Positions 33,758 to 44,498 are shown, counted from the first letter of the stretch. The stretch: DNA of 64,000 nucleotides from Diploptera punctata (GCA_030220185.1 JASPKZ010010186.1:1-64000); one strand, 5' to 3'. Program-made: numbers and translations. Notes: a model not told the origin generated them from the letters alone.

Positions 33758-35035
33758 ATCCCCATTTTCATTCCGAATTATGTTTGTTTCTAGCCTGAAA
33801 CCCTTTCTTCTCTATGCTAATTCCCTGATATAATTCTCTAATGTTCCTATTTTTTTGCATTCATTTCAAGATCATTAATCTTCTCTCTCAAATATTCCCT
33901 CTTTTTACTCTTTAGTAGCTTGGTGGTTTCCCGTCTAATAGTACCCAATTGCTCTAAATTTACCTCATTTGGCTCGTGTAACCATTTCATTTTTGCTAGC
34001 TTTCTTTTCTTTACAACGTCGGCACATTCCTCATCAAACCATTTCTTGTTTTGCCTCTTTTTTAAACAACCAATGCTTTCTGATGCTGACAATTTAATAG
34101 TATCTCTTATAGCCTCCCATTCTTTATTTATATCAGTTTCTTCTTCGTTTGCCACATTGTCATCTGAAGATTCCAGTACTTCAAATCTATTAGCAATTTT
34201 GATTTGGTATTCTTGCCGCATTTCATCATTTTTCAAGTTTTTTAATTCAAATTTTACAGAATCATCTTTAGCGTTTGTTCCTCTCATAAGCGATAGCCGT
34301 TGTCTGATTTTCACTCTGACCAGATGATGATCCGAATTGCAGTCTGTCCCTCTAACTGATCTAACATCGATGATGCTACTGTGCCAGCGTTTATCCACTA
34401 ATACATGATCTATCTGGTTCCGAGTTTCTCCATCTGGGGACGTCCAGGTGTATTTATGAATATCCTTATGCTGAAATGTTGTGCTCTTAACAATGAGATT
34501 CTTTGATGTGGCAAATGTGACTAATCTAACCCCGTTGTCATTACTATCTTCATAAAACTGAATTTGCCTATTGTTGGTTTGAATATATCTTCCCGCCCCA
34601 CTTTTGCATTAAAATCTCCTAAGATAATTTTCATATGATATCGTGAAAGGCTATCAAATAAGCATTCTAATTCTTCATAGAACTCATCCTTGATCTTGTC
34701 ATCTTTATCTTCTGTGGGGGCATGTACATTTACAATTATAAAATCATGTTGTTTACCCTTTAGAATTATGTATGATACCCTATCACTAACAAACTTAATA
34801 TCTCGGATAGCAGATAGGATCCTCCTTCTGACTAAAAAACCCGTTCCAAATGCAGGTCTTTCTGCACCCCCGTAGTATAATGCAAAGCTTCCTGATTCCT
34901 GACTACCTTCTCCTGGCCACCTAACTTCCTGTAAAGCGACTATATCCAAGGGCGATTTATCTAGTTCCCGCGTTAATATCTCTAGTGCCCCGCTATTGTA
35001 TAAAGTCCTAACATTTCATGTTCCTAGGAACATGT
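33758..35035 (-). pseudogene. LINE A endonuclease and linker, copy 2, frameshifted
   Basis: Segment 34949-34521 codes IVALQEVRWPGEGSQ, IIVNVHAPTEDKDD and IILGDFNAKVGRED. Segment 34398-33847 codes the SDHHLV motif and the basic linker. The starting MFLGT is followed by a stop where copy 1 has Trp (near 35015). Frameshifts occur near 34550, 33855 and 33790. Apart from these, the endonuclease motifs match copy 1 closely. Confidence 0.85.
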
Positions 35036-35238
35036 CCCTGTGTTTGAGCCTTTGGCATGGGTTCCCTGAAGTAGTCCCCACCCGGAGGACCGAATGGGGG
35101 ACTATTTGACCTCCGGAAAATTTTACCCCAGTTGAACCCATGTCCGCATTTCTTGACGGTTGTATTTTTACGGTGAAAGATCGTCACTCTTTCGACCAAG
35201 GTACTTTTTTCGTCTGGCTTATCACCTTCGACCAGTCC

Positions 35239-35755
35239 AACGAATAAAATTAAGCTCTTTACTAAAAAATAATTATTTGAATATAGTTATCGGTGTTTTA
35301 AAATATTTATATAGTTAAAGTAAACGGCGATGTTTGAAAACCAATTAGAAATGTGAGGTTATGTATATTCACTGCAACTCGATCATATTATTTATTGGCA
35401 AATAGGATCGCATTATTGTAAGAATGCACTCTAGTGAAGAAATAATGAAACACATCAAACTATTATAATCAACATTATAGGTTAATCATTTATATTTTGA
35501 ATAAACAACTCAGTAAAATCACTGAATCTATTCATTGTTTGCTATATTCAATGTATTTGTTGGATAAAAATAATGGTGTAACGTGTTCAGAATATTAAAA
35601 AAAGGAGGAGCTTTTTTTATCACAAAAGCAGGAGCTGATAAAGAGAAATCGATAAAGAGCGAGGTGAAACACGACTGTCATTGGTTGTAAAACAACATTC
35701 ATTGAAACGTGAATGGTCATTGACTAGCATTTGTGGCATGAGTTAAATAGTCCCA
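35239..35755 (+). repeat. Repeat R copy 2, right part
   Basis: It continues the R sequence interrupted at 32079 and ends GGCATGAGTTAAATAGTC near 35752. Confidence 0.7.
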
Positions 35756-36765
35756 ATAATTTTGTAGTATGCTTTTTCTGAGGAAGGAAAGAACCTAACT
35801 CGTTTTAACAGAAGAGAGGGAAAGCCTATACTGTTTATGGGGGGGGGGTGTTGAGGTTTAGATGAACGTGGCTACTGGGTCAGTGATCGCTGTTTACCTC
35901 TTAGTCAAGGTTACCTGCACTCACAGACGGCCCAGAGGAGAAAGTGGACAGCTTTCGTATACATGCAACAAACGGCGCTAGTGTAGAACAACTAACGATA
36001 TATACATTTTTTCAATTTTTTTCTGGTACTAATATGAAATTCAGCACCGTCTTGTAGTAAAATTATGAAGTAAATTATATAACACCAGCTGGTGAATAAT
36101 CATGGAATTGAACTTTTATAGGAATAAATAACTTTTAATTAATATTAAATTATGGAATTATTTGTACCCAGCCCCTTAGACCTAAAGATTTTTTTTAAAT
36201 TTTAAGAGAAGGGAAGAATGTAAATAAATAAAACATGTTAATTTATTGACGTTTTATTAAAAATTAAAAACGTACATTATGAACTCTTTTAATAAATATG
36301 TACAATTGAACTACCCCCCTTATTCTCACATACATATTTGACACAATATTTATTAAAGAACCTTAGCCATGTTGTACATCTGACATCCATTATAAAGTCA
36401 CTCACATTTTTAAAATGTTTATTAGAAATGGCTGTACACTAACATCACTCTTCCTAACCTAACAAATCTTAGAATTTTATTACTTGTAGTAGGTTTATCT
36501 TTGAAAATAGATTCACATTAAAAACGTAAATAAGTTTGAATTTACTTACAAATTAGAATAAAATAAAATCTAAGTAATGATTTTTAACTTTCGATAATAT
36601 ATAATTTTTACAGTACCGTTTACATAGAACGAAAGGATAGCAGTTAAAATTTTAAATTTACAAAATGGCTAATTTCCCATAATCCTGAGTGAACACGCCG
36701 TGTGCCTTACATTTTTTTTATTTAGTTACATATTCTGTTTACTTCGAAACAGCGCTACCATTGTA
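35756..36765. other. No assigned gene
   Basis: AT-rich sequence with a short G9 run near 35841. No repeat or coding motif is recognised. Confidence 0.4.
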
Positions 36766-36769
36766 GTTT

Positions 36770-37738
36770 TGTGCGGGTTGCAACCACGCTCTCAGCTACC
36801 ATTTGTGCGGGTTGTATAACTACTATTGATAAACCACGCTCTGCGCAACTATTTGTGCGGGTTGCAACCTCGCTGCCTGCTACCTTTAGGTGCAGAGTAG
36901 ATCGTCTTTTTGTTTCCGTTGCTTCTACTAGCGTAGATTTCATTACATCCAAGGTTATTAATCACAAAGCTTTTGCCCCGGGCCCATAGGAGGCAAAGAT
37001 TGATTCATCTATCTTTCCTAAGCACTTAAGCATGAATCAATAATAGTTCTCAAAACACCAGAGTAACTTAAAATGAATGTTTTCACTATAATTATTAATC
37101 AGGAAAGCTGGACAGAAAAATAAAGGGAGCTAGAATGATCTCCTAAATAAGTGAGTTTCCGTACAGGAATATCAAACAGCAACATGCACATAAATCACTT
37201 GAACATTAGATTGGATAAGTATAAAAATGATATTTAATGTAAACAAGAAGTCTGAAGTAAAAACATAACAAAGATAAACATTTGATCATTCAACAGAAGT
37301 AAATACATAATAATGCTTTTACATGACGAAAAACCATATCATACCTCAAACCACATTCATACTAGAGTCCAAGCCAGGGTGGCTTTCTCCGGTCTTCAGG
37401 ACCAACTTAAACTCCGCCGCTCGCGGCTCCAGACGACCTTGTCAACTTAAAGCTCCGATTCAAACCACATTGTGAATGAATGAATGAATGAATGAATGAA
37501 TGAATGAATGAATGAATGAATGAATGAATGAGTGATAACGTTCTCGCTGTGCATAGCGTATTTGAGCGTTCCGAGGTAGAAGGGGAGATGCGCCGCACAA
37601 ACAGCGCACCAGGAGAGGTAAAAATGGAGAGTGGGGGTAGATGCATAGAGAAAGGATATTAGCATAGTTCACGAATCTTACTGTCGAGGGAGGATTACGA
37701 CACTACAGTAGTGAACCGAAAATCACACTTTCGGTTCA
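36770..37738 (-). repeat. 3' LTR (969 bp)
   Basis: It contains several copies of TTGTGCGGGTTG near its outer end and a (GAAT)n tract of about 14 units at 37474-37531. Most of the 40-bp length excess over the other LTR lies in that tract. Confidence 0.9.
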
Positions 37739-38571
37739 ATATATCCTCCTCGGGCCCTCCGGGAAAGAACAGTCCCATAAAATTCCAAACAATGAAAGAA
37801 AGTCCAAGAAGTCTAATAGACTTAAGTCACTATAACGATGTTGCGAGGATACTAGATAGCGAATCCCACGTTGGGAGGGCACGGTGACACTACAAGATTC
37901 CGAGCGGAAAACTTTATCACCAATTTTCATCGTCCCCAAAATCACTATCACTATCAAATCATTACAGATGATACAGCCGCCCTAGTCGAACTCCGTGGTG
38001 TTCCAGGTGAAAACAGGGTGACGATACCACAACATGGATTGCCGGATCGCAATCCCGATCAACCTCTCTCTAGGAATCCGTAGTTGCAGAACCACCATTT
38101 CGGTCAGCTGGGCACTCGGGGTCGGCCGGATCCGCCAAGTACTCGACTGCCAAAAGTTCCAAGTTCCTCCGCTCTGCCAATATGAGGGAAGGGTAAACTG
38201 AAATAACAAAACAGCTAGAAACAGAAAACGGAACCTCAAACGTTTTTACATAGTACCATGTTAAATAAGTATCATATTTGTCCTTCACAAAACATACGTG
38301 GCATTAATCCACTACAGGACATACTTTTATTTAACAGAGCTGCTGTTTGGTGACGTGGCCATCGACGCTTTCTAATTTCTAGTTACCCTTATTTTAGAAC
38401 TTAGACTGCGTCTTATAATTACAAAACCTGGTCCACATGTACCGAAACTTTCTCAGGTGTCTCCCGTCCTAATAATTTTCACAAACGATATGGCTCATTC
38501 AGCTCACATACTGATATCCAAAAACAAGCTTTCCTGATATCCAAAATAAGCATACGAACTACGCCGAAAAA
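37739..38571 (-). other. Non-coding internal region between gag and 3' LTR
   Basis: Where pol would be expected there are 0.83 kb with no frame over about 85 codons and no RT or integrase motif. The purine-rich tract abuts the LTR at 37740-37765. Confidence 0.7.
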
Positions 38572-39603
38572 CTAGGATCGACACTCTCTAGCAAGATGTC
38601 CAAAGCGCTGGCATTTCCAACATTGGATATTACTTTTCTGCTGCCAGGAATTATTGCTAGAAGAACGATTCACGGGAGCATTAGCTTTACTTAAATTATC
38701 AGGCACACGTTTCTCGCTGAAGCTCTTTTGTGTTTCAGCTATCTCAAAATCAGCTACTTTCCTTGCCAAGACACACATTTCTGCTACACTTTGGGGTTTT
38801 GTAGCGAAGATCAAATGCTGTCTAGTGGCAGAAGACATATTTTGAAGAATAATGTCAATCAAATTTTCTTCTGAAAACTGGGGGTTCAATATCAATGAGG
38901 CTCCTTGGATTTCGGAAATAAACTCCAATAAAGATTCCTCAGAAAGTTGGAATCGTCGAGACCCGAATTTAATCCAGTAATCCTCTAACAACCTGGAAGG
39001 CAATAACGAACATTTCACATATTCCAAACTCTCGATCCAAGTTAATCTCAATTTAACGACATTACTCCACACCTTCAATAGGATTCCTCCGATACAACTC
39101 AAAATCGAATTAACAAAATATTCATCTTTAACTAGTCTCAATTCAAAAATCGAATTGAGTTTTATAAGAAAGAAAACTAACAATTCCTTATCACTTCCAT
39201 CACAGGGATCGACTTTTCTAATTAACTCTCGAAAAATTCGCTGATTACTTTCTTCCATGTCAGAAGAAAGGTTGGAAGCAGTTCCGCCAGAAAAATCTTT
39301 AATAGAGCTAGCTCTACGATCAATAATATTCTTATTCTGCTCTACAGAATTGTCTTCAGTAACAGCACCGTCTACGATAAACTTTCGTTTCACCAATGTT
39401 TGTTCAGCCGGGGAGAGAGAGTTCAAATGAATCTTAAGTCGTTGACGCAATATATTTACGTCACCTTCAATGTCAATACCTAGTAAGCTCAATTCTCGGA
39501 CTAAATTGCCCTTAGATACAACATCAATCCAGCTAGGCATGTTTACTAAACAAAATAAACAAAAGGTATAAACAACTATAAGAGAATGCAGTTCGTTATG
39601 CAT
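38572..39603 (-). CDS. Gag-like protein with SAP-like start and CCHC zinc knuckle
   Basis: An uninterrupted frame of 343 codons. The more likely start is the internal ATG at about 39540 (MPSWIDVVSKGNLVREL), because the preceding 21 residues are hydrophobic and atypical. Residues just after that start (LVRELSLLGIDIEGDVNILR) resemble a SAP motif, seen in some insect Gag proteins. The central part (about residues 110-270) is helical and Gag-like (SRLLEDYWIKFGSRRFQLSE). A single CCHC zinc knuckle, CWKCQRFGHLAREC, lies six codons from the stop. Gag would form particles and bind RNA. The frame stops right after the knuckle, where pol normally continues, so an autonomous partner would have to supply enzymes. 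The intact frame in a young copy suggests gag function may be retained. Confidence 0.8.
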   Translation of the reverse strand: MHNELHSLIVVYTFCLFCLVNMPSWIDVVSKGNLVRELSLLGIDIEGDVNILRQRLKIHLNSLSPAEQTLVKRKFIVDGAVTEDNSVEQNKNIIDRRASSIKDFSGGTASNLSSDMEESNQRIFRELIRKVDPCDGSDKELLVFFLIKLNSIFELRLVKDEYFVNSILSCIGGILLKVWSNVVKLRLTWIESLEYVKCSLLPSRLLEDYWIKFGSRRFQLSEESLLEFISEIQGASLILNPQFSEENLIDIILQNMSSATRQHLIFATKPQSVAEMCVLARKVADFEIAETQKSFSEKRVPDNLSKANAPVNRSSSNNSWQQKSNIQCWKCQRFGHLARECRS

Positions 39604-39953
39604 AAGTTACTCTGTGTTTATACGCAAGGAGAGATGAATCAATTTATTTACGGTAAACAGTTCAAACACGTAAATGAGTACGTTTCAATAACCTTTACGT
39701 AGATAATAAGTCTCAAAAACAAATAGTTATCCACGGCATAATACCTCTGAAAAATGTCGATATCAAAACACTTTATAATTCCAAAAACCATTTAAGACCA
39801 CTCAGAGTATATTCTCTTGTTCTGGTATTTGCATCCAGAACCCAAAACTTAAGTTCAAAGGTTTCGAATCGACGCCCACCTGAACTACTGCCAATAGAAT
39901 ACAACATTCTTTTCTAAACAGAAAGAAACAAAACCACGCGCTATGCTACCATT
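39604..39953 (-). other. Leader between 5' LTR and gag, with candidate primer-binding site
   Basis: Directly next to the 5' LTR the minus strand reads AATGGTAGCATAGCGCG. The TGG start is typical of a tRNA primer-binding site, but the matching tRNA was not identified. Confidence 0.4.
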
Positions 39954-40882
39954 TGTGCGGGTTGCAACCACGCTCTCAGCTACCATTTGTGCGGGTTGTA
40001 TAACTACTATTGATAACCACGCTCTGCGCAACCATTTGTGCGGGTTGCAACCTCGCTGCCTGCTACCTTTAGGTGCAGAGTAGATCGTCTTTTTGTTTCC
40101 GTTGCTTCTACTAGCGTAGATTTCATTACATCCAAGGTTATTAATCACAAAGCTTTTTGCCCCGGGCCCATAGGAGGCAAAGATTGATTCATCTATCTTT
40201 TCTAAGCACTTAAGCCTGAATCAATAATAGTTCTCAAAACACCAGAGTAACTTAAAATGAATGTTTTCACTATAATTATTAATCAGGAAAGCTGGACAGA
40301 AAAATAAAGGGAGCTAGAATGATCTCCTAAATAAGTGAGTTTCCGTACAGGAATATCAAACAGCAACATGCACATAAATCACTTGAACATTAGATTGGAT
40401 AAGTATAAAAATGATATTTAATGTAAACAAGAAGTCTGAAGTAAAAACATAACAAAGATAAACATTTGATCATTCAACAGAAGTAAATACATAATAATGC
40501 TTTTACATGACGAAAAACCATATCATACCTCACACCACATTCATACTAGAGTCCAAGCCAGGGTGGCTTTCCCCGGTCTTCAGGACCAACTTAAACTCCG
40601 CCGCTCGTTGCTCCAGACGACCATGTCAACTTAAAGCTCCGATCCAATCCACATTGTGAATGAATGAATGAATGAATGATAACGTTCTCGCTGTGCATAA
40701 CGTATTTGAGCGTTCCGAGGTAGAAGGGGAGACGCGCCGCACAAACAGCGCACCAGGAGAGGTAAAAATGGAGAGTGGGGGTAGATGCATAGAGAAAGGA
40801 TATTGGCATAGTTCACGAATCTTACTGTCGAGGGAGGATTACGACACTACAGTAGTGAACCGAAAATCACACTTTCGGTTCA
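39954..40882 (-). repeat. 5' LTR (929 bp)
   Basis: Near-identical to 36770-37738 with only about four GAAT units (40657-40679). Confidence 0.9.
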
Positions 40883-41210
40883 GTTTGCTCATTGTAGTTC
40901 ATCGTAAACGACCGAAAATTTTTAGATGTCACTTACTCAGTTTTCCCTCTATTCGAGTGCTCTGTGCCTGCACTTGTAGTTGGAATGTACCAGTTTACGA
41001 TACCTACCGAGTGATTCTGCAAGAGCGTGTAAAAATTAAACAGGGCATACAGGATGCTCCGTAGAACAATTTTAGGTAGAGAACATGTGGTCCGAGTAGA
41101 CAGCCTATGAAAGTAAACTTGTCTATCACATTATAGTTCATTACTGTATTCCAGCTGATTTACAACTAACGTGCGTATAAGTTTACATGTACTGTGATTT
41201 TATTTACATA

Positions 41211-41763
41211 TAGGATGATTCATAATTCCTATTACAAACTACTTGGGGTTGTAGAGGGGACTTAGGAGATAAAGTTTTGATGGGGAACCCATGTCCGAAA
41301 ACGTACCATTTCGATGTAAAATAAATTTGAAGATCGAAACACAATGGACTGTTATCGTGTGTCTCGTGTTTCGAATAAGTATTACAGACTTCTAGGGGTT
41401 GTACTACAAGTATGATTCCACGTGGCGACAGTGTTGTTCATTGCACAAAGTGTACCTGCGACGCATGTATTCATTTACACGCTCCGCATGACCTAGTGTG
41501 TGCTCATTAATTTCTACTGTCACCAGAATTCGTGCAAGAAGATCTTCCTCCTTCTCGACAGGTGTAGTACAACTCCTAGAAGTCTGTAATATTTATTCTG
41601 AAAAAACAAGACACACGATATCAGCCCATTGTGTTTCGATCTTCAAACTTATTTTAAATCGAAATGTTACGTTTCCGGACATGGGTTCATCATCAAAACT
41701 TTGTCTACTAAGTCCCCTCTACAACCCCCAGAGGTTTTGTAATAGGAATTATGAATCACCCTG
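41211..41763 (-). mobile_element. Non-autonomous M1-type mariner derivative with about 200-bp TIRs
   Basis: The left arm 41211-41409 and right arm 41566-41763 are inverted copies beginning (C/T)AGGRTGATTCATAATTCC, flanked by TA. The 155-bp interior, on the minus strand, codes VEKEEDLLARILVTVEINEH and RVNEYMRRRY. This resembles the C-terminal SEEDL...RVKQNM end of the M1 transposase at 17.9 kb, so it is an internal deletion product of a related mariner. Confidence 0.8.
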
Positions 41764-41774
41764 TATACTATATC

Positions 41775-42050
41775 CATTAGTTCCTGCGAGGAAGAACCTG
41801 ATGACCAGGAAGTCATAATGTAGGATGTGACCTGACTCCCCTTGATTGTATTTCTTATGGGGACATCTAAAGCCACTTGTATTTGAATCACTAGTGGAAA
41901 CGGACTTGGAATTAGTTGCCAAGATTGTAGCTGCCTGTGATGTGATTCGAAACACAGCAGAGATATTTGACAGGATCTTGAACGTTGATCTCATGGTGAC
42001 CGTCAGTTTGAGCAACTGTTCTAAGATACAACATAGTACTTTAATTGTAT
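41775..42050 (+). pseudogene. M2 transposase C-terminal remnant
   Basis: After a frameshift near 41845, the plus strand reads YFLWGHLKPLVFES, ELVAKIVAACDVIRNTAEIF and ends at a stop near 42050. The DYFLWGHLK block follows the third catalytic position in mariner-type transposases. The same sequence is on the minus strand at 48280-48590. Confidence 0.65.
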
Positions 42051-42082
42051 GAATTGAAGTACGGTACTTGCAATTAACTGAT

Positions 42083-42294
42083 CCATCCATCCCTAGTAAT
42101 TCTGCCCGAGGGAAGGTCTTTCGCTGCAATCATAGCATTTCATGCAATGATTTGCAGCCTTACTAGGGAATTATAGGTGTGGTAGCTTCCCGTTGCTTTC
42201 CACACGGGTGAAGGATGATGATGATGTTAATGATAAGGGTGATGGTGATGGCCGGATGATTTTCGGGGACCGTTGGCCCTAAGCTCTCTGACAT
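42083..42294 (-). mobile_element. SINE1, 5'-truncated, with 15-bp target duplication
   Basis: TTGCAATTAACTGAT flanks it at 42068-42082 and 42295-42309. It lacks the tRNA head and ends ATCCATCC (the 3' end on the minus strand). Confidence 0.9.
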
Positions 42295-42375
42295 TTGCAA
42301 TTAACTGATAAATAATGCAAATAAAAACGACTAGACAATAATGTGAAATACACGTTTTCTCCCATATCTCGTTAA

Positions 42376-42645
42376 CCCATTCGCTTCAGGTTTAAACGCT
42401 CAATGCATTTCCCCCGAAACCGGGTTTAAGTCACCGTAAATTATATTGTCTAATTTCAGATATTCAAAACGAACTAAAGGTAACAGTAATTGAGATCACG
42501 ATAATGGTGAATACCAAAACAGATACCGGTACTTTACTATTCATAAATTAACAAAAGATTACCTTGCCAAGGGATGTACAAAATATTGCAAAATAAACAA
42601 CAGACAGAGTTAAGCGAGTGTACCTCGTTTTCTGAGGCGAATGGG
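42376..42645. mobile_element. 270-bp MITE with TTAA target duplication (piggyBac-like)
   Basis: The ends are CCCATTCGCYTCAG inverted, flanked by TTAA at 42372-42375 and 42646-42649. The undisturbed site in M2 copy 2 (about 49287-49292) has a single TTAA. A decayed second copy is at 50502-50812. Confidence 0.8.
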
Positions 42646-43004
42646 TTAAGCTGACTTCTCGAACCCTAGGTTCGGTATCTAAAATTGTTCTGTGGATGAT
42701 CCCCCCTGCCCTGTCTAATTTGTGTACGCTCTTACAGAATCACTCTGTACAGGCTTTTATAAATTACATGCTCACCCATTTCTTGTATTCCATATACAGC
42801 TATAGTCTATTGGCCTATATAGAATATTTAAAATTATATAATTCATATCTGTTATATCAGTCGTCCTAATCTAATACAAACTTCTGTTTATAAAACATCG
42901 TCAAACATTACAAATGTAGGCCTTTCAGATGACACTCTTCCATCAACAACATCAACAATTGTACAATAGTGAATTTTAAAAATAATGTGGCCTTTGTAGT
43001 TTTA

Positions 43005-43395
43005 TGCATGTGTATTATATCGGCCGGGGTTATGCTCCTTACCTCTGGTCCCAAGGGTCGCGGGTTCAAACCTGCCGGGATCGATGGATTTTTTAGGATG
43101 AAAAAATCCAAGGAGCAAGTTCTCCGGGAGGGACTTTAAGCCGTGGGTCCCGAGTCTGAAGAGTTTCAGGCTCGTAAAAGTTCCTTAAGCCTGAATAAAA
43201 AGACCTCTAAGCAAAATTTACCGAATTTTCCCGTCCTAGTACTTCTTTGGTTTCCTAGATGTCAGTATGAGGCGGAACGCTGACTACGGACTACTCAAAT
43301 GACATCTGTACGAAAACAAGTGTAACTAAATTAGTATGGTTCAAATTCTTGCCTGTAGGGGGAGAGCACCTAAATCTCTGTTAAGGGAAATATGG
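43005..43395 (+). mobile_element. SINE3, tRNA-derived
   Basis: A B box GGTTCAAACCTG sits at about 43062, with a decayed A box at 43020-43035. The body contains GGGTCCCGAGTCTGAAGA, AGCCTGAATAAAAAGACC and GAGGCGGAACGCTGAC. The other copies, 55560-55908 and 59510-59735, are on the minus strand. Confidence 0.7.
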
Positions 43396-43964
43396 GCTTA
43401 CAAGATACAAAATTATAACCTTAATCTATTTGATCTGAATCTACTATGAAATTAGTTGTGAAACGTTCTATATCACAAACCCCCGCCTTAGGTTGTACGG
43501 TTTGAAAATTATGGCGGGATCTTTCCTTTCTTAAAGAATTATATATAATGAGATTTGTTCAGTTATTTCGTTGATTGTCTCCTTTGCATCCATTATGTTT
43601 CTTATTTATAAATGAAAAATCCCATGAAAATAATTAATGGATTCTTCTCTCTTTGAACTCAAACAATGTTCTCTGTAGTTCCGAACTGTGACGTCATAGC
43701 AACGTCATGGCGTGCAACCACTTAAGTCCTGCGGGCGTTAGGGGATGAGGTTACTGCATCCCTACTGTGTTTTATGATGACGGCTTTTAAGAGGGATGTA
43801 CTTTCTCTCTTCAGTTTTTTTTAAACGAAAACGATATGGAGGAAGACAATGTAGGTCATGGGTTGTATTGAAGGAGTGGTATTGAATATCTCAGGGCGCG
43901 GTCACTTTATATGTTGTTTTTATTATCTCTGTCACTGTAGGAAGTTTATAATCTTTTTATTGGT
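43396..43964. other. No assigned gene; CRE-like TGACGTCA at 43689
   Basis: GTGACGTCATAGCAACGTCA near 43688 resembles a cAMP-response element in a GC-richer patch. An ATGGAGGAAGACAATGTAG follows at about 43836. No supported gene. Confidence 0.3.
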
Positions 43965-44067
43965 ATACATACGTAGTGTTCTGCCCAAGAGCAGACCTTT
44001 CACTGCAAACTCAGCATTCTCCACTCTTTCCTTAACTAAGCTTTCCTTTTTGTATCTGTATTTTAAT

Positions 44068-44270
44068 CTGGCGGCACTATGGCCCTGGGGTCGACTCAGC
44101 CTCTAACGGAAATGAGTACCAGACGCTTGTTCTGGGGGTAAAGGCGGCCGTCACGCAGGGCTGACAACCCGGCTGACATAAAGTGCCGATTGTCTAGAAA
44201 AAAGTGGGAGCCTTAACCTCCTACTACCCCAAGGGCCTCCGGGTCTGTTGTGGGATCACTTTACTTTACT
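44068..44270 (+). mobile_element. SINE4, 5'-truncated, with 15-bp target duplication
   Basis: TATCTGTATTTTAAT flanks it at 44053-44067 and 44271-44285. It has the SINE4 body (GGCCCTGGGGTCGACTCAG, GGGCTGACAACCCGGCTGAC) and an (ACTTT)n-type tail. Confidence 0.9.
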
Positions 44271-44419
44271 TATCTGTATTTTAATATTGTCTATCATCTG
44301 ATTTTTTTTTTCTGCCTTTAACTTTCTTTCCGTTGACCATTCCTTCTAGGACATCCGTCAGCAGGCAGTTTCTTCTTAGCCAGGGGCCAATCCAATTTCT
44401 TTTCCTCTTCTTTATGAGT

Positions 44420-44498
44420 GATAGGGATATAAGGAGAGGTTATTTCCGCGCGGCCATGAACCTACGGATTTGATAGTGCCAGTGAGTTAGTTAGTTAG
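44420..44498 (+). mobile_element. 79-bp LINE A 3' end with 13-bp target duplication
   Basis: CTTCTTTATGAGT at 44407-44419 and 44499-44511 flanks the last 79 bp of LINE A, including its CAGTGAGTTAG tail. It is an extreme 5' truncation. Confidence 0.9.

Larger units (their letters stand above)
32080..35238 (-). mobile_element. LINE A, copy 2, slightly 5'-truncated
   Basis: A 3.16-kb insertion into repeat R. It has a TACTTACTTAC tail at 32080-32095 and lacks only about the first 130 bp of copy 1. R resumes at AACGAATAAAATT with little or no target duplication, unlike copy 1. Confidence 0.9.
36770..40882 (-). mobile_element. Gag-only LTR retrotransposon, complete, young
   Basis: Two direct LTRs, 36770-37738 (3' LTR) and 39954-40882 (5' LTR), start TG and end CA and are flanked by a 4-bp duplication GTTT (36766-36769, 40883-40886). 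The internal 2.2 kb codes for gag only, on the minus strand; there is no protease, RT, RNase H or integrase. The LTRs differ by roughly 14 substitutions and a few indels, besides a GAAT repeat length difference, indicating a recent insertion. A purine-rich tract (GGAGGGCCCGAGGAGGATA) adjoins the 3' LTR. The 4-bp duplication fits Gypsy- or BEL-type elements. Confidence 0.9.
41007..42747 (+). mobile_element. Mariner-like derivative M2, copy 1, with three nested insertions
   Basis: Inverted ends of about 110-130 bp start C(A/C)GAGTGATTCTG (left 41007, right ends 42747) and are flanked by TA. Inside are the M1 derivative 41211-41763, a SINE1 fragment 42083-42294 and a TTAA MITE 42376-42645. Removing them leaves an element of about 700 bp with only the end of a transposase. 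Confidence 0.75.

Noticed and set aside
37407..37672. Minus-strand frames rich in FIHS repeats
   Set aside because: They are translations of the GAAT microsatellite inside an LTR, open in several frames at once.
37736..38288. env or pol remnant between gag and the 3' LTR
   Set aside because: The three overlapping short frames carry no RT, integrase, protease or membrane signature.
41498..42129. Plus 106-codon and minus 126-codon frames
   Set aside because: They run through mariner TIRs and antisense of the transposase remnant, with no family resemblance.
43685..43860. Host gene promoter and first exon around the TGACGTCA site
   Set aside because: The following ATG frame is only about ten codons and no splice-supported coding continuation was found.
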